Assembly (NCBI RefSeq): GCF_009765975.1
Contig: NZ_LMUJ01000032.1
Location: 265,548 to 329,547, forward strand
Length of the DNA stretch: 64,000 bases
Direction of reading: 5' to 3'
DNA from: Acidisphaera sp. S103
GTDB taxonomy: Bacteria > Pseudomonadota > Alphaproteobacteria > Acetobacterales > Acetobacteraceae
Position numbers and translations under genes: made by a program
Notes under the pieces: model-generated
The model's database searches: none
What the model was told of the DNA's origin: nothing
The model's input: only the letters and a program-made list of their open reading frames with translations
Shown here: positions 24,899-33,692 of the stretch, in pieces
Position numbering within the stretch: the stretch's first letter is position 1
Layout: each line of letters begins with the position of its first letter

Positions 24899-25708
24899 AT
24901 GGCTGGACGGCTTGAAGGCAAGGTCGCGATCATCAGTGGCGCGGGATGCATTGGCCCCGGGTGGGGTAACGGGCGGGCCGCCGCCGTGGCCTTCGCGCGG
25001 GAAGGTGCGCGCGTATTTGCGGTTGATCGTAATGCAGACGCGATGGCCGAGACTGTGGAACGCGCGACCGAGGCGGCGTCCGCCGGTGGCGAAATCCGCA
25101 CCTATACCTGCGACGTCACCGTCAGCGACCAGGTTCGGGCGATGGTGCAGGCCTGCGTTACCGCATTCGGTCGCGTCGATATCCTGGTCAACAACATTGG
25201 CGGGTCGACCAAAGGCGGCGTGGTGGAATTGTCGGAAGATGACTGGGACCGGCAGATGGACTTCAATCTGAAGTCGGTGTTTCTGGGTTGCAAGCACGTC
25301 ATCCCCGTGATGGAAGCCGCCGGCGGCGGTGCGATCGTCAATATGTCCTCGGCCTCTGGGGTACGTTGGACCGGTTCGGCGCAGGTCGGATATGCCTCTT
25401 CAAAAGCCGCGGTGATTCAGTTCGGCCGGGTAACCGCCGTCGAATACGCGCCGAAGCGTATCCGGGTGAACACCGTGATCCCCGGGCAGATGCATACGCC
25501 GATGGTGGAAGCTCGGCTCGCGGGACAGCGGTCCGGCGGCGATGTGGCGGCGTTGCTGAGAAGCCGCGAGGCACGCATTCCGCTGGGATTCATGGGCGAC
25601 GGACGCGACATCGCAAACGCCGTGCTATTCCTGGCCTCGGATGAGGCACGTTTCATCACCGGCACCGAAATCATCGTGGACGGCGGCATGACCGCGCGCT
25701 GCGACTGA
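24899..25708 (+). CDS. Short-chain dehydrogenase/reductase
   Basis: Classical NAD(P)-dependent SDR of 269 residues. The cofactor loop is GAGCIGPGWGNGRA (residues 14-27), an extended form of the usual TGxxxGxG. NNIGG, the catalytic Ser (NMSSASG) and YASSK with the active Tyr and Lys are intact, and the C-terminus ends IIVDGGMTAR. The ATG at 24899 is preferred over 24893 because AAGGAG is seven bases before it. The substrate is unknown; it stands alone between the binding-protein gene and the convergent malonyl-CoA decarboxylase. Confidence 0.9.
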   Translation: MAGRLEGKVAIISGAGCIGPGWGNGRAAAVAFAREGARVFAVDRNADAMAETVERATEAASAGGEIRTYTCDVTVSDQVRAMVQACVTAFGRVDILVNNIGGSTKGGVVELSEDDWDRQMDFNLKSVFLGCKHVIPVMEAAGGGAIVNMSSASGVRWTGSAQVGYASSKAAVIQFGRVTAVEYAPKRIRVNTVIPGQMHTPMVEARLAGQRSGGDVAALLRSREARIPLGFMGDGRDIANAVLFLASDEARFITGTEIIVDGGMTARCD

Positions 25709-25779
25709 GGACGATGTGACATACGGTTTCGCCGCGGTCCCGGCCGCGACGAAACCGCGTCATCACCCCGATCGGACGT

Positions 25780-27165
25780 TCAGCTCCAACCCCGCGCCAG
25801 CTTCCGCACCGCCGTGGACGCGTTGCGCTTCCCTTCACCGGCGTAATCTTCGTGCCAATCCTCGATCTTCGCCGGATCGTACAGGTAGTTGACCATCAGG
25901 GTCGCGCTTTCCTTCGCGCCTTTGTCCGACGTGTCACCGACCATGTTCAGCCGTTCAACCCGAGCGCCGTTGGACAGGTGGAAATGGGCGACGGGATCGC
26001 GGGCGCGCTTGCCGTTCGCTTCAATGAGAAGGTAGCGAGCGGCCAGTCGTACCAACACGGGTTCGGCGGTTTTGCGCAACGCGATTTCGCGCCACCAATG
26101 GCGCTTGCCGAGGATTCCGGCGAGTGCGGCGCTTCCGGTCTCCGCCGGAAAGGCGGAGGCCAGGCTGGCGGACTCATCGTCGCTCAGCAGCTTCGGTTCA
26201 TCCTTGGCCAACAAAGGGTCCAGCCAGTGGCGAAAGCCCGGAATGGGTGACAATGTCGCGAATGCCTTCAGATTGCGGAACTCATTGGACAGTTCCTCGA
26301 CCACGCGCTTGATAAGGAAATTGCCGAAACTGATTCCGGCCAGGCCCGACTGGCAGTTACTAATCGAGTAGAAGATCGCGGCATCTGCCTGGGCGGGGTC
26401 CTGCACGGGGGCTTTCTCGTCCAGCAAAGCCTGCACGCTGCCGGCCAATCCCTTTACCAGTGCGACCTCGACGAAGATCAGCGGCTCCCGGGGCATGCGA
26501 GGATGAAAGAACGCGTAGCAGCGACGGTCCGAATCCAGCCGGTTCTTCAGATCCCGCCACGACCGGATGGCATGTACCGCTTCGTAATCGACCAGTTTTT
26601 CCAGCAGCGCGGCGGAACTGTTCCAGTCGATCCGTTGCAGTTCCAGGAAGCCGATGTCGAACCACGCCGCCAACAACCCGCGCAGGTCGGCATCCAGCGC
26701 GGTGAGCAGTTTGTCCGTCCCACGCAGCTTCAACAGTGAACCCCGCAGATCGACCAGGAATTTCCGTCCGTCGGGAATAGAGGTGAACTGCGTCAGCAGC
26801 TTCAGCCGTGGCGGTTCCAGCGCCCGGCGTAGCGCGGCCTTCGCCGTCGCACGCTCTGCCGGGTCGGCGGCTGCCTGCACCTTGGTGTAGGCGGCGGCAA
26901 CCGCGTCCGGGTCCGAATCGAAACCCGCCAGCGTGCGCAGGAATGCCGTTCGGCCGGCTTCATCCTGCGACAGATAAGTCTGCGCCAGCTTGGCCGCCCG
27001 GTTTCGCGCGCTGACCTCGCCACCTCGTCCGGCCAGGCAGGTTTGCATCTGTGCTTCGAGGGTCTCGTCCGGCTCGCCTGTGACGCTGGAGGCCATGTCG
27101 CGCCAGACCTCGGTGATGCGCTTGATGGCGCGGTCCAGCAGACCAGTGGAAACAGCTTCGCTCAT
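25780..27165 (-). CDS. Malonyl-CoA decarboxylase
   Basis: Cytosolic enzyme that turns malonyl-CoA into acetyl-CoA and CO2. The family signatures HPRMPREPLIFVEVALVKG, FYSISNCQSGLAGISFG and FATLSPIPGFRHWL are intact. The second and third contain the GNAT-like active-site region with the catalytic Ser/His pair. Length (461) is normal for the bacterial form (MatA/MLYCD). The usual partners matB (malonyl-CoA synthetase) and a dicarboxylate carrier are not adjacent. It is followed 30 bases away by the NAD(P)HX repair gene on the same strand. Confidence 0.93.
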   Translation of the reverse strand: MSEAVSTGLLDRAIKRITEVWRDMASSVTGEPDETLEAQMQTCLAGRGGEVSARNRAAKLAQTYLSQDEAGRTAFLRTLAGFDSDPDAVAAAYTKVQAAADPAERATAKAALRRALEPPRLKLLTQFTSIPDGRKFLVDLRGSLLKLRGTDKLLTALDADLRGLLAAWFDIGFLELQRIDWNSSAALLEKLVDYEAVHAIRSWRDLKNRLDSDRRCYAFFHPRMPREPLIFVEVALVKGLAGSVQALLDEKAPVQDPAQADAAIFYSISNCQSGLAGISFGNFLIKRVVEELSNEFRNLKAFATLSPIPGFRHWLDPLLAKDEPKLLSDDESASLASAFPAETGSAALAGILGKRHWWREIALRKTAEPVLVRLAARYLLIEANGKRARDPVAHFHLSNGARVERLNMVGDTSDKGAKESATLMVNYLYDPAKIEDWHEDYAGEGKRNASTAVRKLARGWS

Positions 27166-27195
27166 GCGGGCCTCATTCGGACGACGATGGACGGA

Positions 27196-28689
27196 TCATA
27201 GCCTGCGTGACACGGAAATGGCGCCTGATGTTTCGATGGCAAGGGCATCATTAAGTGCCGGTAACAGGTCCTCGACCACCAGGCCGGGGCCGGCGAGCGC
27301 AGCGGCCCGCCCGTGCAGGTAGGCACCCGCGGCGGCGGCGTCCCACGCCGCCATGCCCTGTGCCAGCAGGCCACCGATGATGCCGGAAAGTACGTCTCCG
27401 GCGCCCGCCGTCGCCAGCCAGGGCGGTGCCGAGAGATTGATCGCCGCCCTGCCATCCGGCGACGCAATGATCGTGTCGGCACCTTTCAGCAGCACGACCG
27501 CGCCAGTTCGCGCGGCGGCATTTCGAACGGCGGCGAGACGATCGTCGTTCGGAGCGCCGAAAACACGGGCGAACTCTCCGGCATGGGGCGTCAGGACGGC
27601 GGCACCCGTCAACGCATCGGGGTCGCCGGCGAAGGCCGAGAACACATCCGCGTCGCCCACCACGATCCGGTTCGCGGCGATCAGGGCAGGGAAGATGGTT
27701 CGGGCTTCGTCCGGCCCAAGGCCGGGCCCGCATACCCAGACCTTACGGCGATCGTCCTTCAGAAGTTCGGTTATGGGGGCTTCGGTGACCAGCAGGCCAG
27801 GTTCACTCGACCGGTAGGTCTCCGCCGCGCCGCGCGCCGCGATGGTCACCATGCCGGCCCCCGCTCGGCGGGCGGCTTCGGCGGCGAGACGGGCGGCACC
27901 GGTCATAGCGGCACCACCCACGACAGTGACATGGCCGCGGGTGTATTTGTGGGATTCTGCCGTCAGCGACGGCAAGCGCCACAAGCTGGGCAAGCCGGCA
28001 AAGGTGTTGGGCGCAACGGTTTCGAGAACGATGTCAGGGATGCCGATATCGGCGAGTTCGATGTGGCCGCACAGATTGCGGCCGGGCAGCAGCAGGTGGC
28101 CGGGCTTCAGGCGAAAGAACGTCACGGTCAGTTCGGCGGTCGGGGCGTAACCGAGCGGTTGGCCGGTGGCGCCGTCTAGGCCGGAAGGGACGTCGATGGC
28201 GACGACCCGTTTGGCGGCTCGCAGCGTGTCGGCGACAAGATCGGTCAGGGGACGGGTCAATCCGGCGCCGAATACCGCGTCGATGACAACGTCCGATCGG
28301 GCGGCTTCCGCCGGGTTGAACGGTACGATGGGGCCACGCCACAGGTGGGCGGCACCCGCTGCGTCGGCGTGCGGACGGGGAGGCGCGAGGGCCGCGACGC
28401 GAACAGGCCAGCCGTCCTGCGCCAGCAGTCGGGCGACAACGTAGCCATCGCCGCCATTGTTGCCGGGGCCGGCAAGGACCAGAACGCGGCCACGCTTAAT
28501 GCGACGCTGGATGGCGCGGGCGACCGCACGCCCGGCTGCCTCCATCAGGACGGGACCGGCGTGGCCATGTTGTGCGGCAGCCTGATCCGCTTGTGCCATT
28601 TGGTCGGGCGTGAGCAAGGCGGCACGGCCGTGGAGGCGGGAGACCAGATCGGGATCAAAGATCGGCGTGCGCCTGGGATGTGAGGCCAA
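27196..28689 (-). CDS. nnrD: Bifunctional NAD(P)H-hydrate epimerase/dehydratase
   Basis: Metabolite-repair enzyme that restores hydrated NADH/NADPH. The N-terminal half is the epimerase (YjeF_N; LAGPGNNGGDGYVVARLL and VDAVFGAGLTRP). The C-terminal half is the ADP-dependent dehydratase (HKYTRGHVTVVGGA, VCGPGLGPDE and GAGDVLSGIIGG). The fused layout and ~497 residues are the standard bacterial form. The start is a TTG at 28689, with AAGGA seven bases upstream; no ATG fits the N-terminal domain. Confidence 0.92.
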   Translation of the reverse strand: MASHPRRTPIFDPDLVSRLHGRAALLTPDQMAQADQAAAQHGHAGPVLMEAAGRAVARAIQRRIKRGRVLVLAGPGNNGGDGYVVARLLAQDGWPVRVAALAPPRPHADAAGAAHLWRGPIVPFNPAEAARSDVVIDAVFGAGLTRPLTDLVADTLRAAKRVVAIDVPSGLDGATGQPLGYAPTAELTVTFFRLKPGHLLLPGRNLCGHIELADIGIPDIVLETVAPNTFAGLPSLWRLPSLTAESHKYTRGHVTVVGGAAMTGAARLAAEAARRAGAGMVTIAARGAAETYRSSEPGLLVTEAPITELLKDDRRKVWVCGPGLGPDEARTIFPALIAANRIVVGDADVFSAFAGDPDALTGAAVLTPHAGEFARVFGAPNDDRLAAVRNAAARTGAVVLLKGADTIIASPDGRAAINLSAPPWLATAGAGDVLSGIIGGLLAQGMAAWDAAAAGAYLHGRAAALAGPGLVVEDLLPALNDALAIETSGAISVSRRL

Positions 28690-28887
28690 TGTCGTGATCC
28701 TTTGTGCGGTGGCGCCTCGAACCCGGCTTGAGCATATGGGCGGTGATTCCCCCTCGAATATGGCACGGGCTGGGAGATTGTGTCGTCTGCCGGCCTCTCA
28801 CAATGATGATGGCTTCCGCTTTCGCCGCCGCGTTGGGGCAGTCGGAAATCCTCTCCCGCGGTCATCCATCTGGTGTAGCGTGCGTAT

Positions 28888-29259
28888 ATGCGCGCTCCGG
28901 AGAAACTCACCACTTACCTGCTGGAACTGCTTGCCCCGCTCGGTCCGATTTCGGCGCGGCGGATGTTTGGCGGCGTCGGATTGTTCCATGGCGGCACGAT
29001 GTTTGGGCTGATCGCCCGGGAAGAGCTGTACTTCAAGGTCGGTGACGCCAACCGGCCGGCGTACGAGGCCGCCGGCGAGGCACCATTCAGCTACGATACG
29101 AAGTTGGGAACCCACACCCTCGGGTCATATTGGCATTGTCCGCCCGAGTTGCTGGACGACGCGGAGACATTCCAGGCGTGGGCGCGCCAGGCGATCGAGG
29201 TGGCGGCTGTCGCGGCGCGCGCCAAACCGAAAGCGGCCCGCAAGCGAGGCGCTTCTTAG
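28888..29259 (+). CDS. TfoX/Sxy family protein
   Basis: Short 123-residue protein matching the TfoX N-terminal domain: RRMFGGVGLFHGGTMFGLI, ELYFKVGD and a C-terminal SYWHCPPELLDD. In gammaproteobacteria TfoX/Sxy promotes competence gene expression with CRP; in alphaproteobacteria single-domain forms are of unknown role. The C-terminal ~25 residues are Ala/Lys/Arg-rich and probably disordered. It diverges from the NAD(P)HX repair gene and converges on the broken GNAT gene, with 13 bases between the stops. Confidence 0.88.
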   Translation: MRAPEKLTTYLLELLAPLGPISARRMFGGVGLFHGGTMFGLIAREELYFKVGDANRPAYEAAGEAPFSYDTKLGTHTLGSYWHCPPELLDDAETFQAWARQAIEVAAVAARAKPKAARKRGAS

Positions 29260-29272
29260 GCTGCTTCGAGCG

Positions 29273-29812
29273 TCAGCCGCTCCACTCCGAGGACAGGATC
29301 GCGCATTGCACCGACGACCACCATTCGCCGCGTGCCAGGACGTTTTCCCGCAAAACGCCTTCCTGCCGCATCCCAAGCTTTGTCATGATCCGGCATGATG
29401 CCGCGTTTTCAACACGGCACTGGGCATAAACCCGATGCAGCCGCAGTCGGTCGAACGCCAGACGCATCATCGCGAAGCCGATCTCTGTGGCCAGGCCGTT
29501 GCCGACGCGATCCTGGCTGACGCCCCATCCAATTTCGCCTTGCCGCTACCGCGCGCTGCGGACATGCAGGATCGCTTCGCCGACAAGCTCGTTCGATTGC
29601 TTTTCCACGACCGCCAGGAAATAGCCGGCCCGAGGATCCTGCGACTGATCAAGCAGCGCGCGCTGGATCATCGCACTGACTGAATCGAACGTCACCGGGT
29701 CGACAGGAACATGGTGCCAGTAATCCTCCCGGCACATGTAATCGAAAAAGCCCTGGAGATCGGCAACACCGGTATCCCGGATCAGCAATCTCTCTGTTTC
29801 CAGAACGAGCAT
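29273..29812 (-). pseudogene. GNAT N-acetyltransferase (RimJ/RimL-like) with in-frame TAG
   Basis: Reads as a 179-codon GNAT acetyltransferase (start MLVLETERLLIRD at 29812) interrupted by one amber codon at 29548-29546. Before it the protein runs to AILHVRSAR; after it the same frame continues RQGEIGWGVSQDRVGNGLATE, the acetyl-CoA loop, and on to HRVYAQCRVEN and SCRIMTKLGMRQEG, all typical of the family. No frame change is needed, so a single C-to-T change (CAG to TAG) would explain it. It is likely a recent pseudogene; a sequencing error or read-through is possible. Confidence 0.85.
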
Positions 29813-29832
29813 CGCCGGTCCTCCACGCGATT

Positions 29833-30465
29833 TTACGCGGCTCGGGTCAGCCGCTTCACGAAGGCGGAAATCCGGTGCCGGCGCATCTCGCTGCGGGCCT
29901 TGTCGTCCGTCGTCATATAGTTGAGTTGCACGCCATATCGCTGCCCGACGAACGTCCGGTGCCCATGCCATGTCGTCGGGCCGTTGGGGAACACCAGCAG
30001 GGTTCCATTTACGGGAGGCACCTCGACAGCGAAATCCTCCAGGTCGTTCGGGCCGCGCAGCAGCCGCAGGCAGCCCTCCTGACGGGTCCAGGCATCGGTT
30101 TGCCGGTTCAGATACAGCAGCACTGTCACCCGCTTGGCCAGCGAATCACAGTGAATCCGCCCATCCCGCTCACTGGTCCATCCCCGCAGCGTCACCATGG
30201 TCGGCGAATCATGCAGATCCAGCCCGAACAGCCGCTCGATCGAGGCCCGCAGTTCGGGGCCCTCTATCGCCGTCATCAGGGCGGTGGCGGCGGGTCCGAG
30301 CCGAACCGCGTCCACGGGAAACGACCCGCGCTTGCCAAGTGACGGCAGGTCCGCCAGCACGGCGTGCAGGCTTGCGGGCGGCACGAATCCCGGCACCACG
30401 ACATGCGGGAACGGATCGGTTGCGACCGGCGTGGCGGCCAGCCCGGCGTAATCGAGTTCGATCAT
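29833..30465 (-). CDS. 2OG-Fe(II) oxygenase-like protein
   Basis: Probable non-haem iron dioxygenase of 210 residues. The HxD of RIHCDS (about residues 111-116) and the distal His in WHGHRTFVG, followed by Arg in QRYGVQLNY for 2-oxoglutarate, fit the prolyl-hydroxylase-like superfamily. DPFPHVVVPGFVPP at the start is common in this group. The ATG at 30465 overlaps the stop of the fused phosphatase/ADP-ribosylglycohydrolase gene (ATGA), so the two are translated together. The substrate is unknown. Confidence 0.8.
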   Translation of the reverse strand: MIELDYAGLAATPVATDPFPHVVVPGFVPPASLHAVLADLPSLGKRGSFPVDAVRLGPAATALMTAIEGPELRASIERLFGLDLHDSPTMVTLRGWTSERDGRIHCDSLAKRVTVLLYLNRQTDAWTRQEGCLRLLRGPNDLEDFAVEVPPVNGTLLVFPNGPTTWHGHRTFVGQRYGVQLNYMTTDDKARSEMRRHRISAFVKRLTRAA

Positions 30466-32297
30466 GATGGCGTGCGCCTTAGCAGCAAAGCCTCGGTCAG
30501 GTCGAGGATATCGTCGGGCCAGTACTCGTCGGGCCTGGGCCGCGTCGGGTGCAGCGCTGGATCGGGACGGCAGGTCAGCACAGGCATCACCCATTGCGAC
30601 GGCAAAGACGACCGGCCGTCTGCCGCGCCAAGGAGGGCACCGGTGACAGCCCCATTGGTATCGGTGTCGCCGCCCTGTCCGACGGTTGCGATCAGGGCCG
30701 GTCGAAACGCCGTTCCAGCCGCCAGATGGTAGAATGCGTTCTGCAGGGCGATCAACACCCAGCCCATATGGTGCTGGAAATCTCCGGGCGCCACCCCGGC
30801 GGCAGCCTGGCGCAGCGCGGTGGCGACCGGCGCGGCTTCCGCCCCCGCCGCATCGGCGACGTGTACCGCTGTTTCGATCATCCCGCCTCGGTCCGCCCCC
30901 GCCAGTGCGGCTGCGATGGCGGCGGCGAAGGCGGCACAGGCGGTGCGGCAGATCGGGGGCGGATGCGACAGCGACGAATCCTCACTCGCCACAAGAGCTG
31001 CTTCCGCTGGATCACGAGCCCAGACCCCGATCGGCGCGATCCGCATCAGGGACCCGTTGCTTTGGCTGTTCCTGTCGGCTGCGCGTCGGGCAGCCGAGGC
31101 TTTGTCCGCCAAAATCCCCGCCGCCGCGCCAAACGCCAAACCCGTGGTATGACCGCAGTCGAATGGTTCGCTGGTGAACCAGCGCCCGTAAGCAGCAGCG
31201 GCGTCTTCAATATCGTAACGGCCGCACCGAACCAGGCTGTGTGCCAATGTCAGCCCTAGTTCGGCGTCATCCGTCGGCTGCCCTGCCAGCGTCTTCCACA
31301 CTGGGCTGTCCGCCAGCTCGCGCACGCCGTCCGGGTAGGCGGCCTGGATCGTCTCCGCTGCCTGGAATTCTACCTGCGAACCCAGGCTGTCGCCGATCAC
31401 CATCCCCAACATGCAGCCCAGGGCACGGTCGAACCGCTGGCCCTCCGCCACCCGAGGCCAGGTCAGTGCGAACTTCGCCTCCCGCCGAGGTTCCGTGCTG
31501 CCACGCCATTTGCGCGACCGCAGGGTCGCGACCGCGGCCGGCGCGCCGCCGAAGCAGGCGAAAGGGCGGCTGTCGCCATCCTCACCGTAAGTGACCGGCA
31601 CGCCGTCCTCGGCCACCAGAACGCCGCCCGCGGCCGTCAACAACGCATGCCCGGCCGCGATATCGTGCGCATTGACCGGACGCAGCGTAACGGTGGCGAT
31701 GCCGTCGCCCACCGCGACCCGAGCCAGGCGATAGGCGATGGACGGCAGCGGCGTGAAGCGCGCGGGTGCGCAAGCCACGCTGCTCCAGACCGGCCGCTGG
31801 CCGGCCCCGTGGTTCAGGAACACCACGTCGGTGGCGGTCAATTCACGCCGGCTCAGGTCGACATCCACTGGCACGCCATTGCGGGAAATGCTGCCGCCTT
31901 CCGCCCAGGCGATCAGGTCGGGGCCGCGATCCGGGCTGGTGGGGGCATAGACCACGCCCAGCACCGGCGTGCCCCGGCGTAGCAGCGCCACCGAGATCGC
32001 ACTGCCTCGCCGCCCCTCCAGGAACGCCCGGGTGCCGTCATGCGGGTCGACCACCCAGCAATAGCCGTTCGCCTCGGCGGCCAGCACACCTTCTTCCTCG
32101 CCGACGAATCGGGCCGCCAGCAGCGCGGTCAATCGTTCGCGAAGAAACAGTTCGATCTCGGTGTCGATCGGCGAGGTGTCGGTATCGCTGAAGCGCGGCC
32201 CGTCCGGCCGGGCGAATTCGGCGGCGAGCCAAGTCCCGGCCTGTTTCACAAGGTCGATCACGGCCGGCAGAATCGGGGGCAGGGTTGTTGTCGTCAT
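30462..32297 (-). CDS. Inositol-monophosphatase family / ADP-ribosylglycohydrolase fusion protein
   Basis: Two enzymes in one 611-residue chain. Residues ~1-260 are an inositol-monophosphatase/CysQ-type phosphatase with the metal-site motifs GEEEG (66-70), DPHDGT (84-89) and HDIAAG (211-216). Residues ~285-590 are an ADP-ribosylglycohydrolase fold with GCMLGMVIGDSLGS at its start, DDAELG and the late GGDTDTN metal motif. Both active sites look complete. The pairing suggests joint removal of phosphate and ADP-ribose groups from nucleotides or proteins. It is coupled to the 2OG oxygenase gene downstream. Confidence 0.88.
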   Translation of the reverse strand: MTTTTLPPILPAVIDLVKQAGTWLAAEFARPDGPRFSDTDTSPIDTEIELFLRERLTALLAARFVGEEEGVLAAEANGYCWVVDPHDGTRAFLEGRRGSAISVALLRRGTPVLGVVYAPTSPDRGPDLIAWAEGGSISRNGVPVDVDLSRRELTATDVVFLNHGAGQRPVWSSVACAPARFTPLPSIAYRLARVAVGDGIATVTLRPVNAHDIAAGHALLTAAGGVLVAEDGVPVTYGEDGDSRPFACFGGAPAAVATLRSRKWRGSTEPRREAKFALTWPRVAEGQRFDRALGCMLGMVIGDSLGSQVEFQAAETIQAAYPDGVRELADSPVWKTLAGQPTDDAELGLTLAHSLVRCGRYDIEDAAAAYGRWFTSEPFDCGHTTGLAFGAAAGILADKASAARRAADRNSQSNGSLMRIAPIGVWARDPAEAALVASEDSSLSHPPPICRTACAAFAAAIAAALAGADRGGMIETAVHVADAAGAEAAPVATALRQAAAGVAPGDFQHHMGWVLIALQNAFYHLAAGTAFRPALIATVGQGGDTDTNGAVTGALLGAADGRSSLPSQWVMPVLTCRPDPALHPTRPRPDEYWPDDILDLTEALLLRRTPS

Positions 32298-32354
32298 GGG
32301 ACCAAGGAGTCTAGGCGTTCGCGCCGGGACACGCTATCTCCACGTCCGCCCGCC

Positions 32355-33506
32355 ATGGATAAACTCACCGCCCCGTTGCAGCACACCGGCCCGCTGCCCG
32401 CCTACCAGGCCATGATCGCCAATGGATCGCTGGCGGCCGACCCGGCTCAGGCGACCGCGATCAATCGCCTGCAGGATTTGTGGGAGCGGCTGCGTGGCTA
32501 CGATCCAAGGCCGGTTCCCGAAGCCGGTGGCGGTCTGCTGGCCCGTCTGATGCGCCTGCGCCACACCGAGGAATATGTGCCGACAGGCCTGTATCTGGTG
32601 GGTGAGGTCGGCCGCGGGAAATCCATGCTGATGGACCTGTTCTTCGACACCGCCGATGTCGGACGCAAGCAGCGCATCCATTTCCATCGGTTCATCCAGA
32701 ACGTCCACACGCGTATCCACACGTGGAAGAAAGCGCATCCGGACGTGTCCGATCCGATCCCGCCGTTGGCGGATCAGATCGCGGCCGATTCGGCGCTGCT
32801 GTGCTTCGATGAGTTCCAGGTGAACGACATCGCCGACGCGATGATCCTGGGGCGGTTGTTCCAGGCGCTGTTCGATCGTGGTGTCGTCGTGGTGACCACC
32901 TCGAACACCGCGCCGGACGACCTGTTCAAGGGACAGCCCGGCCGAGATGCCTTCCTGCCGTTTATCGCGCTGATCAAACAGCGTCTGGAATTGCTGGTAA
33001 TGGACGGCGGCCGCGACTATCGGCGGGAGCGCATGCGTGGTCTGCGCACCTGGCTGGTGCCGGCGGACGCGATGTCTCGCCGGGAACTGGATAAGGCATT
33101 CCTGAGGCTGACCGGCGGTTCAGCGACCAGGCCGATAACCCTGACGGTGATGGGGCGCGCACTGGTCGTCCCCCAGGCCGCCGATGGCGTTGCGCGTTTC
33201 GATTTCGACAGTCTGTGCAACGCCGCATTGGGAGCCGGCGACTATCTGGCGATCGCGACGACTTTTCACACGCTGATCCTGGACGACATTCCCCGCCTGT
33301 CGCCCGACAATTACGATCAGGCGCGGCGGTTCATCGTGTTGATTGATACTTTGTACGATCAGCACGTGAAGTTGGTGGCCTCGGCCGATGCGACTCCGGA
33401 CCAACTGTATCAGCACGGCGAAAATGCGAAGATGTTCGAACGCACCGCATCCCGTCTCGACGAGATGCAAAGCGAAGATTGGCTCTGTCTGGCGCATCTA
33501 ACATAA
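32355..33506 (+). CDS. zapE: AFG1/ZapE family ATPase
   Basis: Cell-division-linked ATPase of the ZapE/AFG1 family (383 residues). Walker A is GEVGRGKSMLMD, Walker B is ALLCFDEFQVND, and HFHRFIQNVH and VTTSNTAPDDLF are family-specific. In many alphaproteobacteria this gene sits just before mdh-sucCD. Here mdh lies about 6 kb further on, with efflux and HD-GYP genes in between. The ATG at 32355 is 58 bases from the divergent fusion gene start. Confidence 0.92.
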   Translation: MDKLTAPLQHTGPLPAYQAMIANGSLAADPAQATAINRLQDLWERLRGYDPRPVPEAGGGLLARLMRLRHTEEYVPTGLYLVGEVGRGKSMLMDLFFDTADVGRKQRIHFHRFIQNVHTRIHTWKKAHPDVSDPIPPLADQIAADSALLCFDEFQVNDIADAMILGRLFQALFDRGVVVVTTSNTAPDDLFKGQPGRDAFLPFIALIKQRLELLVMDGGRDYRRERMRGLRTWLVPADAMSRRELDKAFLRLTGGSATRPITLTVMGRALVVPQAADGVARFDFDSLCNAALGAGDYLAIATTFHTLILDDIPRLSPDNYDQARRFIVLIDTLYDQHVKLVASADATPDQLYQHGENAKMFERTASRLDEMQSEDWLCLAHLT

Positions 33507-33692
33507 ATTACAATTTACGTTCGAGTGCGTTTGTCTACGATTTCACTGTAGTGATCCGATAAAATATCCCCACATCGCGACATTACACACCAGATTCTCA
33601 GTCTATGAGACATTCGAAGCTTGGCAAGCCGTTGCCGTCCGGCAATACTACCCTCAGGTGAGGCCGGTTCGGCCGTCTAAGGGAGATAATGA

